DNA from: an uncultured Collinsella sp.
Lineage (GTDB): Bacteria > Actinomycetota > Coriobacteriia > Coriobacteriales > Coriobacteriaceae
Direction: 5' to 3'
Length of the DNA: 5,570 nt
NCBI GenBank assembly: GCA_900551185.1
Contig: URVF01000110.1
Coordinates: 1 to 5,570, forward strand
This document shows positions 1 through 5,570 of the stretch, piece after piece. The stretch's first letter is position 1, and each line of letters begins with the position of its first letter. A model generated the notes under the pieces. The model had not been told where the DNA came from, ran no database searches, and saw only the letters and a program-made list of their open reading frames with translations. The position numbers and the translations under genes are program-made.

Positions 1-46
1 TACACGCGTAAGATCGTCGGCAGCGTCAGATGTGTATAAGAGACAG
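1..46 (+). other. Synthetic Nextera P5-side adapter (contamination)
   Basis: This is not genomic DNA. Bases 1-5 are the last bases of the Illumina P5 oligo (TACAC). Bases 6-13 (GCGTAAGA) occupy the i5 index position. Bases 14-27 (TCGTCGGCAGCGTC) are the Nextera read-1 tail, and 28-46 (AGATGTGTATAAGAGACAG) are the 19-base Tn5 mosaic end. Genomic sequence starts at 47. Any reading frame entering this segment is artificial: the peptide MYKRQ on the plus strand and SLIHI on the minus strand are encoded by the mosaic end. The match is base-for-base from memory of the adapter design. Confidence 0.98.
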
Positions 47-232
47 GAGCATGTCTACGTGGATGCCGCGGATACCGCGCGGACCCTTGTCCACATCAAT
101 CGTCCAGATAGCCGAGTCGCGGCGCTGCCCGCGCACGAGTCCCACGCCGGTCTTCATGACGGCGAACAGGAAGATATAGAGCAGGGCGACCAGGACGATG
201 CGGCCTGCAAAAAGGACGATATCGATGTTCAT
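47..232 (-). CDS. N-terminal fragment of a membrane-anchored FhaB-like FHA protein (partial, 3' end missing)
   Basis: Only the first 62 codons are present; the frame then runs into adapter at 46, so the apparent C-terminus (SLIHI) is false. The ATG at 232-230 lies 6 bases after the stop of the FhaA-like gene and is preceded by AGGGGA (247-242) with 9-base spacing, which supports this start and co-transcription. Residues about 6-26 form one hydrophobic helix, followed by a short basic stretch (VRGQRR) and IDVDKGPRGIRGIHVD, which looks like the lead-in to a folded domain. A short N-terminal helix followed by an FHA domain is the layout of actinobacterial FhaB/FipA, which usually sits directly after fhaA and binds phosphothreonine in cell-wall and division control. 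The FHA domain itself is not in the window, so the identity rests on gene order and layout. It could also be another small membrane protein. Confidence 0.6.
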
Positions 233-238
233 AAGCGA

Positions 239-1228
239 CTATCCCCTAAATTCAAAGGTGCTCAGGCCAAACGTCAGCAGATCGCCGTTGCGCAGCGGGC
301 AGCGCGTAATGCGGCGGTTGTTGACGAGCGTGCCGTTGGTGGAATTGAGGTCCTCGATCGACCAATCCGAGCCCGTAAAGGTGAGCTGGGCGTGGCGGCG
401 CGACACGTTGGGGTCGCGCAGGGCAATGTCGGAAACTGAGCGCTCGCGACCGATGGTCACCTGTGCGGAGGTGATGCTATGGCTCTCGCCGCTCACGACG
501 TCAACGAGCTGGGCGAGCGGGCGCTGCGGGGCGCGAGTGCTCGCCATGTTGGAGGCGATGCCGGCTGCGGTGCCTAGGCCCACGGCGGCACCGGTCGCGG
601 CGGCTCCGCCCATGCCGGCAAGCGCGTCGCGCGAGACGGTCTGCGGCACCGGGATGGGTGCGGCGGCGGGGTCGGGGACGCTAGGCGCGAAGGGGTCTGC
701 CACGGCAAGCGGGTCGGGAGCGGCGGCGCGAGGCGTCGGCTGCTGCTGCTGCGGGGCAGCAAACTGCTGCTGGCCGGCGCGCGGGGCGCTGGCGGCACGG
801 CTTGCCGCGGAGTTGTTCTGGCCCAGGCCGTTTTGATAGGCGCGCTCTTCTTCGTACAGGCGGCCGAGCGTGGGGGCATCGACGTTCTCGGCAAAGACCG
901 AGAACTTGCCGGCGCGTAGCTGCGGATCGATCATAAAACGCACGAGGGGCTCGCCGACAAAGACATAGCGGCGCTTTTCGGCCTGCGCCTTCACAAACTC
1001 GCGGACCTCGCGCGAAAGCTCGGGGTAGAACGGGGCGAGCATGGGATCGTCGTCGGCGGCGATAAGGATGGTATAGAGTGCCGGCGCCGTGTTGACGCCG
1101 TTAATCACCAGAGTCTGATCCTCCATGTCGCGAGCGGCCTGCTTGGCAAGCTTCTTAAAGGAGAACGGGGCACGGGTGGCACCGAAGATGCCGGCCACGT
1201 GGTCCTCGAAGATGTTCAGGAAGTTCAC
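239..1228 (-). CDS. fhaA: FhaA-like protein: DUF3662 domain plus C-terminal FHA domain
   Basis: This 329-residue, probably cytoplasmic adaptor reads Thr phosphorylation by Ser/Thr kinases. Residues about 1-118 resemble the DUF3662 (FhaA N-terminal) domain, starting NIFEDHVAGIFG and including FVGEPLVRFMIDPQLRAGKFSV. Residues about 135-200 are a low-complexity Gln/Ala/Pro linker with runs of Gln at 153-155 and 160-163. Residues about 203-228 are Gly/Ala-rich. The FHA domain covers about 240-327 and has every hallmark phosphothreonine-binding element: GR at 260-261, SRRHA at 276-280 and NSTNGT at 295-300. The start is GTG at 1228-1226, overlapping the TGA of the kinase gene as GTGA, so translation is probably coupled; a GGAG lies 11 bases upstream. 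The stop is TAG at 241-239. In mycobacteria FhaA is a substrate of PknB-type kinases and binds the phosphorylated pseudokinase region of MviN in peptidoglycan precursor export. A cell-wall role here is inferred from that family. Confidence 0.92.
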   Translation of the reverse strand: MNFLNIFEDHVAGIFGATRAPFSFKKLAKQAARDMEDQTLVINGVNTAPALYTILIAADDDPMLAPFYPELSREVREFVKAQAEKRRYVFVGEPLVRFMIDPQLRAGKFSVFAENVDAPTLGRLYEEERAYQNGLGQNNSAASRAASAPRAGQQQFAAPQQQQPTPRAAAPDPLAVADPFAPSVPDPAAAPIPVPQTVSRDALAGMGGAAATGAAVGLGTAAGIASNMASTRAPQRPLAQLVDVVSGESHSITSAQVTIGRERSVSDIALRDPNVSRRHAQLTFTGSDWSIEDLNSTNGTLVNNRRITRCPLRNGDLLTFGLSTFEFRG

Positions 1229-3078
1229 GAAAGATCACTCTCCGTATAGGTTCTTTGGTATCCGAGCAAATATAGGCATATCCCAACGATTATAGAGGAT
1301 AGGGTTCCCGCAACCGCCGCCTTGGCGACGACCGCGGCTGCAAGGCTGGCAATTTCCATATGGTGTGCAAGACAGGACGCCGCTGCGCAGCCGATGCCGC
1401 TGACAGCGATGGCGGCGATTGCGGCAAGGTTTGAGCCCTGATTGGCACGCTTGGCATGGGCATTGAGCAGCGCGGATGACGCTGCGGCAGTTGCCGCGAC
1501 CAGCACAAAGGCAGCCCAAAGGAGTGGGTCTCCCAGCGCTGCGGCAACGTTACCGAGCCCCAGTACGCCTCCGGCTGAAAGCGCGACCGTGGCCAGACGG
1601 GCAAAAAGCGCGCCCATGCCCGTTGCCGCGGCGGCGCTTGCCGGGCCGAGCCAAAATGACGCGACGCCGGCGGTGACCCCAGCTGCCAGGAAGGTATTGC
1701 CGGTCAGACAGCCAAGCGCGAGTGCACAGGTGAGTGCGGCGCTCGCGGCAGCCTCGGTGCGACCCCAGGCGATCCACCAACCGGACATGGCGGTGGCAAA
1801 GATCACCGCGACGGGCAACATCGACAGGACGCCCTGTGCCTGCATGGTGGCGTTTGCCATGAGCACCAAAAAGCCCACAGCCGAGATGGCCGAGCCAATC
1901 TGGGGGGCCAGGCCGGCCGCCGCTCCGATCGCGATAGCCGCAATGACCAGGCCGGGAAGCGCCGCGACGCCGGCCGTCTGCATCAGCAAAAAGCTAAAGG
2001 CGCCGCACGTTAGCGCCGAGATAGCGTGCATGGCGTAGTCGCGCGCATGGCTCCAGCGCGTGCCTGCCCAGCCGAGTGCGGGGTCGACTTCGATGGTGTC
2101 GTCCTCGTAGTGCGACGGCTCGATATCGTCGAGCTCCTGCTCGTCATCCGAAAGTTCGCCAACCATTTGCTCCAGGCTGCGACGGCCTTCGCGCACGCTG
2201 CCCAGACCGGCAAGGAGCTGGTCGCAAAATGCCTCGATGCTGTTGGGGCGGTCCTGCGGCATGGGGGAGAGCGCGCTCATGAGCGCGGCCTCGGCTCCCG
2301 GGGGAAAGTGTGGTATCAGCTCGCTGGGATAGGTGGCACCGCCGATGATGCGGCCGAGCGAGTCGGCGGGCGTGGCCGCCATAAAAGGAGCGCTGCCGCA
2401 CAGGCCCTCGTAGATCACACAGGCGAGGGCAAAGACATCGGCGCGCTCGTCGACCGTGCCGGTCTCGATATCGAGCTGCTCGGGCGGCATGTAGCCGATG
2501 GTGCCGCCGCGTGAGCCGCCAAAGCCACCGGCGGACGACAGCCGCGCCATGCCAAAGTCGGTGAGCTTTACATTGCCCGAGTGGTCGATGAGCACGTTGG
2601 CGGGCTTAATGTCCAGGTGGAGTACGCCATTACTGTGGGCGAAGGTGAGCGCCTGGCCCAGGGCATCGGCAATGGCCGCGGCCTCGTCAAAGGTAAGTGA
2701 GTGGCCGTCCGCGCGGTGCAAAAACTCGGCCAGCGACATGCCATCGACATATTCCATAACCAGGTAGGCATAGGCTGTGTCGTGCGTAAAGTCGATAACC
2801 TGCACGATGTTGGGATGTTGAAGCATGGCGGCAGTGTGCGCCTCGCGCAGGACATCCATGATGTCGCTAGCGGGCATGCCGGCACCGTTGATAAGGGGGA
2901 TGCGTTTAATGGCGACGCGGCGGCGCAGGTGCGTGTCGCGGCAGATCTCGATGGAGCCAAAACCGCCGGTCGCAAGTGTCTCGAGCGGCTGGTACCGCTT
3001 GAGCAGCTCGCGAGAGCTGGTGCCCTCCAAAGGAACGTCCGGCGAGAACCGGGCGGTATGTTGCGAGAAAAGCGGCAT
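1225..3078 (-). CDS. Serine/threonine protein kinase with polytopic membrane C-terminal domain
   Basis: This 617-residue protein has a PknB-type (Hanks) kinase domain at about 29-292. Visible elements are the Gly-rich loop ATGGFG (36-41), VAIK with Lys58, the helix-C Glu79, the catalytic loop HLDIKPAN (154-161, Asp156), DFG (174-176), GTIGYMPPEQ (192-201), DVFA (214-217) and Arg277 of the subdomain XI DRP. It is therefore expected to transfer phosphate from ATP to Ser/Thr. HRD is replaced by HLD, and no TxT pair is seen in the activation loop. Residues about 308-333 are a very acidic linker. Residues about 350-607 are hydrophobic, with roughly nine or ten membrane segments estimated by eye, and no PASTA or other extracellular domain, so the kinase is membrane-tethered and faces the cytoplasm. 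The ATG at 3078 is preferred because GAGGG (3089-3085) is spaced 6 bases from it; an in-frame TTG at 3084 directly abuts that site. The TGA overlaps the fhaA-like start, suggesting FHA proteins as partners or substrates. Confidence 0.93.
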   Translation of the reverse strand: MPLFSQHTARFSPDVPLEGTSSRELLKRYQPLETLATGGFGSIEICRDTHLRRRVAIKRIPLINGAGMPASDIMDVLREAHTAAMLQHPNIVQVIDFTHDTAYAYLVMEYVDGMSLAEFLHRADGHSLTFDEAAAIADALGQALTFAHSNGVLHLDIKPANVLIDHSGNVKLTDFGMARLSSAGGFGGSRGGTIGYMPPEQLDIETGTVDERADVFALACVIYEGLCGSAPFMAATPADSLGRIIGGATYPSELIPHFPPGAEAALMSALSPMPQDRPNSIEAFCDQLLAGLGSVREGRRSLEQMVGELSDDEQELDDIEPSHYEDDTIEVDPALGWAGTRWSHARDYAMHAISALTCGAFSFLLMQTAGVAALPGLVIAAIAIGAAAGLAPQIGSAISAVGFLVLMANATMQAQGVLSMLPVAVIFATAMSGWWIAWGRTEAAASAALTCALALGCLTGNTFLAAGVTAGVASFWLGPASAAAATGMGALFARLATVALSAGGVLGLGNVAAALGDPLLWAAFVLVAATAAASSALLNAHAKRANQGSNLAAIAAIAVSGIGCAAASCLAHHMEIASLAAAVVAKAAVAGTLSSIIVGICLYLLGYQRTYTESDLS

Positions 3079-3084
3079 GGCCAA

Positions 3085-3089
3085 CCCTC
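3085..3089 (-). promoter_or_regulatory. Ribosome binding site of the kinase gene
   Basis: GAGGG on the minus strand sits 6 bases before the ATG at 3078. It decides between that ATG and the in-frame TTG at 3084-3082, which would have no spacing at all. The ATG start removes two residues from the longest possible frame. Confidence 0.75.
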
Positions 3090-3108
3090 GTGCGTTTAAA
3101 GTTCGTTT

Positions 3109-3140
3109 GCGAGCGGCGGGCGCGGGGCCGAGCCGTTCGC
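3109..3140. repeat. Imperfect inverted repeat in the kinase leader
   Basis: The plus strand reads GCGAGCGGC at 3109-3117 and GCCGTTCGC at 3132-3140, giving 9-base arms with one non-Watson-Crick position around a 14-base GC-rich loop. In minus-strand RNA (the kinase leader) that position is an A-C mismatch. It lies between the candidate promoter and the kinase start. No U-tract follows on the minus strand, so it does not look like an intrinsic terminator for the upstream YcxB-like gene. It may simply reflect high GC. Confidence 0.35.
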
Positions 3141-3158
3141 GGTGGCATAGATGCTGCT

Positions 3159-3167
3159 AGTGTAGCA
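3159..3167 (-). promoter_or_regulatory. Candidate extended -10 promoter of the kinase-FHA operon
   Basis: On the minus strand TGCTACACT combines a TGn extension with TACACT (4 of 6 matches to TATAAT). No recognisable -35 is found at 17-base spacing. Transcription would start near 3152 and leave a leader of about 74 bases before the kinase ATG. This is a pattern match only. The 144-base gap after the YcxB-like gene (3079-3222) holds no clear terminator, so read-through from that gene is also possible. Confidence 0.3.
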
Positions 3168-3222
3168 CGCTCGGGTGCATGGGGAGGATAGCGGGATACG
3201 AGGCTGCCTGTCTGGCTTGGCC

Positions 3223-3939
3223 TTAGCGCTTCTTCTTGTTCTTCTTCTGCTTGCGCTGCTTGCCCTTGGTCTCCTGGAGCTTGTCGCCCTGCTTGGCCTC
3301 GGCGGCGGCCTTCTCGGCCTTCATTTTCTTCTTCTTGGTCTCGATGCGGAGTTTTTTGTTGATGCGCGCCTTAAGGAAGGGACCGAACTGTTCGGCATCG
3401 CCACGGACAAAGGTGTCCTTGGGGATCGTCACGCCCTGGTCGGCGAACATGGCCACAAAGATGCGCTCGCCGTCGAGCACGTGGTCGAGCTTTTCAAACG
3501 GGAAGAACTGCGACTTGCCGCTCTTGCCCCAAACCATCAGGCCGTCCTCGTTGGCAGCGACGCGGCGATAGCGGCCACCCATGGACTCGTCGGCCTCGAC
3601 GGCGTCGATAAAGTCGCGGGCGAGGGTGTGGTGCAGGTTTTTGCTCCACCAGGCCAAAAAGGCGCCGAATACGATCAAGACGACGCCAAACTTGATCCAG
3701 TTGCCGCCGGCCACCAGCATGCCGATGCCGATGAGCGCGGCAATTGCCGCGGCGACATACAGCGAGCCGCGACGCCTGGGCGAGGCGACCAGGCGGGCGA
3801 AGTCGGTGACGAGGTCGTTTTCGTATTGGTACTCGTTGAGGTACAGGATGCCGTCGTCGGCTGCGGCCTGCTCCTCGAGCGCGACCTCGACCTGGTCGGC
3901 TGCTTCGGAGGGAACGAGGTTGCTCTCTGCGTCTGCCAT
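3223..3939 (-). CDS. YcxB-like membrane protein with Lys-rich C-terminal tail
   Basis: This 238-residue protein is of unknown function. Residues 1-58 are acidic at first and then basic (SPRRR at 53-57). Two hydrophobic helices follow at about 60-78 and 83-98, separated by a short turn (GGNWIK), which predicts both ends in the cytoplasm. Residues about 130-190 resemble the YcxB-like C-terminal domain seen in many small bacterial membrane proteins: a beta-rich stretch GLMVWGKSGKSQFFPFEKLDHV, then FVAMF and the typical IPKDTF. Residues 193-238 form a tail with 18 Lys and 3 Arg in 46 positions, ending KKNKKKR. The ATG at 3939-3937 is preceded by AGGAG (3954-3950) at 10-base spacing. It is divergent from dnaX and lies 144 bases ahead of the kinase gene on the same strand, but nothing ties it functionally to either. 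The YcxB assignment is by eye; no biochemical activity can be stated. Confidence 0.85.
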   Translation of the reverse strand: MADAESNLVPSEAADQVEVALEEQAAADDGILYLNEYQYENDLVTDFARLVASPRRRGSLYVAAAIAALIGIGMLVAGGNWIKFGVVLIVFGAFLAWWSKNLHHTLARDFIDAVEADESMGGRYRRVAANEDGLMVWGKSGKSQFFPFEKLDHVLDGERIFVAMFADQGVTIPKDTFVRGDAEQFGPFLKARINKKLRIETKKKKMKAEKAAAEAKQGDKLQETKGKQRKQKKNKKKR

Positions 3940-4055
3940 GCTCTTTGGACTCCTATCGCGGCGGGCTCGCCGTACGGGTTATTATGGAATGCAGTATGCC
4001 GTGCGACCGCATGGCCGCCGCGGCAACAAGACTCAGTATACCCGGGGGAGCACCC
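3940..4055. promoter_or_regulatory. Divergent intergenic region between the YcxB-like gene and dnaX
   Basis: Both flanking genes start from this 116-base region, so it should hold both promoters. On the minus strand CATAAT (3986-3981) matches TATAAT at 5 of 6 positions and would give a leader of about 35 bases for the YcxB-like gene; no good -35 is seen. On the plus strand TATTAT (3980-3985) is the best -10 candidate for dnaX, also without a convincing -35. The sequence CAGTATRCC occurs twice in the same direction (3992-4000 and 4034-4042). I see no tRNA or SRP RNA here. Confidence 0.45.
4044..4050 (+). promoter_or_regulatory. Ribosome binding site of dnaX
   Basis: GGGGGAG lies 5 bases before the ATG at 4056. 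It fixes the start at MESLYRKYRP, which is also where DnaX proteins normally begin. Confidence 0.75.
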
Positions 4056-5522
4056 ATGGAATCGTTGTACCGAAAGTATCGCCCGCTCACCTTTGACTCC
4101 GTGGTGGGCCAGCAGCATATCGTCTCGACGCTCGAGCACGCCATCACCGAGGGGCGCCTGTCCCACGCCTACCTGTTCTGCGGACCGCGCGGCACGGGCA
4201 AGACCACCATGGCGCGCATTCTGGCCAAGGCGCTGCTGTGCCGCAATGCCGAGGCGGCGCGCGCCGAGGGTGCAAGCGGCTGCATGCCCGACGGTACTTG
4301 CGAGGAGTGCGAGCTCATTGCCGAGGGTAACCACCCCGATGTCTACGAGCTCGATGCCGCCTCCCGCACGGGCGTGGACAATGTGCGCGAGGAAATCATC
4401 AACTCCGTCAACTTTGCCCCGGTGCGCGGCAAGTACAAGATCTATATCATCGACGAGGTCCACATGCTCACGACGGCGGCGTTCAACGCGCTGCTCAAGA
4501 CGCTCGAGGAGCCGCCGGCACACGTGATCTTTGTGCTGTGCACCACCGACCCGCAAAAGATTCTGGAGACCATCCTCTCGCGCTGCCAGCGTTTCGATTT
4601 CCATCGCATCGGCAACGAGGATATCGAGCGTCGCCTGGCATACGTGTGCGAGCAGGAGGGCTTCGATTACGACGATGAGGCGCTGGCTATCGTGGCGCGC
4701 CATGCCAAGGGCGGTATGCGCGACGCGTTGTCCACGCTGGAGCAGCTGAGCGTCTTTGGCAACGGTTCTGTGCATGCGGACGACGCCCGCTCGCTTTTAG
4801 GCGAGGTTTCGGACCAGATTCTGGGCGAGTTTTCCCGCGCCATTGCCGATCGCGATGTTGCCGAGCTCTATGGGCTGATCCGTGCGCAGGTCGAGGAAGG
4901 AAACGACCTGCTGGAGCTGACGCGCGACCTGGTGGCGCATGTGCGTGACGTGTACGTTGCCTGCGTTGCCGGTGCCCGTGCCGAGCTGTTTGAGGGCGGC
5001 TCCGAGCAGGCCGAGGCGCTTGCTGCCGAGGCCGCTGCCTTTGGCGAGCATCCTGCCGACCGCCTGGCCCGTGTGCTGACGGTGCTCGACGATGCCGCAC
5101 TGGAGATGAGGGGCGCGAGCGACGTGCGCCTGGTGCTCGAGATCGCCTGCACGCGCCTGGCACGTCCCGAGGCCGATTTAACGATTGAGGCATTGGCCGA
5201 GCGCGTGGCCCGCTTGGAGGCCATGGTTGCCAACGGCGCCGTGCCGGCGAGCGTGGCTGCTGCTCAGGCCGCCGCGCCTGCAGCATCCGTACCCGCTGCT
5301 GCCCAACAGCCGACGCTAATTTCGGGCGCTCGTGCTGCCGCTCCGGCGGCATCCGCTGCCCCCGCTGCTACGTCCGCGCGCCAGGGCGGTATGCCTTGGG
5401 ACCGTGGTGCTGCTGTTCCGGCTGCCCAGCCTGCGTCGCGTTCTGCGTCCGTGTCAGCTTCCAAGCCTGCAGCGCCTGCACCTCAGCCTGCGCCGACTCC
5501 GACGCCTCAGCCCGTTGCGGCT
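4056..5522 (+). CDS. dnaX: DNA polymerase III subunit gamma/tau (clamp loader ATPase), 3' end missing
   Basis: DnaX is the ATPase motor subunit of the clamp loader, which opens the beta sliding clamp and loads it on primed DNA; the longer tau form also contacts polymerase and helicase in several bacteria. The 489 codons present contain the N-terminal LYRKYRPLTFDSVVGQ, Walker A GPRGTGKT (43-50), a zinc module with Cys62, Cys76, Cys82 and Cys85, ELDAASRTGVDNVRE (98-112), Walker B IIDEVHML (131-138), sensor 1 around CTTDPQK (162-168), the SRC motif with arginine finger Arg176 (175-177) and sensor 2 GGMRDALS (219-226). Helical domain III follows to about 370. Residues about 394-489 are an Ala/Pro-rich linker that is cut by adapter at 5523, so the tau-specific C-terminus is absent and the frame running on to 5570 is artificial. 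No A-rich slippery heptamer of the E. coli A-AAA-AAG kind is seen in the visible part. Confidence 0.97.
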
Positions 5523-5570
5523 CTGTCTCTTATACACATCTCCGAGCCCACGAGACTAGGCATGATCTCG
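5523..5570 (+). other. Synthetic Nextera P7-side adapter (contamination)
   Basis: This is not genomic DNA. Bases 5523-5541 are the Tn5 mosaic end in reverse orientation (CTGTCTCTTATACACATCT), 5542-5556 (CCGAGCCCACGAGAC) are the Nextera read-2 tail, 5557-5564 (TAGGCATG) sit at the i7 index position, and 5565-5570 (ATCTCG) begin the P7 oligo. Genomic sequence ends at 5522. The plus-strand frame through it yields the well-known artefact peptide LLYTSPSPRD, and the dnaX frame yields LSLIHI. Confidence 0.98.

Noticed and set aside
32..439. Plus-strand frame starting MYKRQ
   Set aside because: Its start lies in the Nextera mosaic end and the rest is antisense to the FHA genes.
1442..2038. Plus-strand open frame of 198 codons inside the kinase gene
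   Set aside because: It is the antisense shadow of the Ala-rich membrane domain, with no ribosome binding site or domain signal of its own.
3140..3222. Terminator after the YcxB-like gene
   Set aside because: Only a 3-base stem (GCC-AGACA-GGC) is visible on the minus strand and there is no U-tract.
3175..4527. Long plus-strand open frame of 450 codons spanning the YcxB-like gene and the dnaX start
   Set aside because: It lies antisense to the YcxB-like gene and then out of frame with dnaX; the sequence is low-complexity Leu/Ala/Arg-rich, as expected from the noncoding frames of high-GC DNA.
3675..4775. Minus-strand open frame of 366 codons over dnaX
   Set aside because: It is antisense to a clear dnaX with all clamp-loader motifs, has no recognisable domain, and ends in Ser/Arg-rich shadow sequence.
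28..5541. Mosaic-end sequences in opposite orientation at both ends as a natural Tn5-like composite transposon
   Set aside because: The mosaic ends are joined to Illumina read tails, index positions and P5/P7 bases, and no transposase or resistance gene lies between them, so they are library adapters.
5332..5559. Plus-strand frame ending LLYTSPSPRD
   Set aside because: Its end is translated adapter, and the rest is an out-of-frame shadow of the dnaX linker.

Overview
The window is one stretch of high-GC bacterial DNA (47-5522) with synthetic Illumina Nextera (Tn5 tagmentation) adapter left on both ends (1-46 and 5523-5570). Gene content and composition fit an actinobacterial-type genome. A Coriobacteriia/Collinsella-like gut organism is my best guess, by inference only and with modest confidence.

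Left to right: the 5' part of a small membrane-anchored protein that looks like the start of an FhaB-type FHA protein (minus strand, cut by the adapter); a DUF3662 + FHA protein of the FhaA type (239-1228, minus); a Ser/Thr protein kinase with a large multi-pass membrane domain (1225-3078, minus); a 144-base gap with a possible promoter and leader hairpin; a YcxB-like two-helix membrane protein with a very basic tail (3223-3939, minus); a 116-base divergent intergenic region; and dnaX, the clamp-loader gamma/tau subunit (4056-5522, plus), cut by the right adapter in its Ala/Pro-rich linker.

The three leftmost genes are read right to left as kinase, FhaA-like, FhaB-like, with a 4-base GTGA overlap and a 6-base gap, so they very probably form one operon. 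The kinase would supply phosphothreonine signals that the FHA proteins read. In Actinobacteria such clusters usually continue with a PP2C phosphatase, RodA/FtsW, a penicillin-binding protein and PknB, and control cell-wall growth and division; the expected continuation lies beyond the left end and is not visible. dnaX belongs to the replication machinery and is transcribed away from this group.

I see no CRISPR array, insertion sequence, tRNA, rRNA or defence system. The most distinctive biology is the kinase: HLD instead of HRD, no TxT in the activation loop, and a roughly 260-residue polytopic C-terminal domain instead of a single helix with extracellular PASTA repeats. The most important practical observation is the adapter at both ends, which creates false gene ends.
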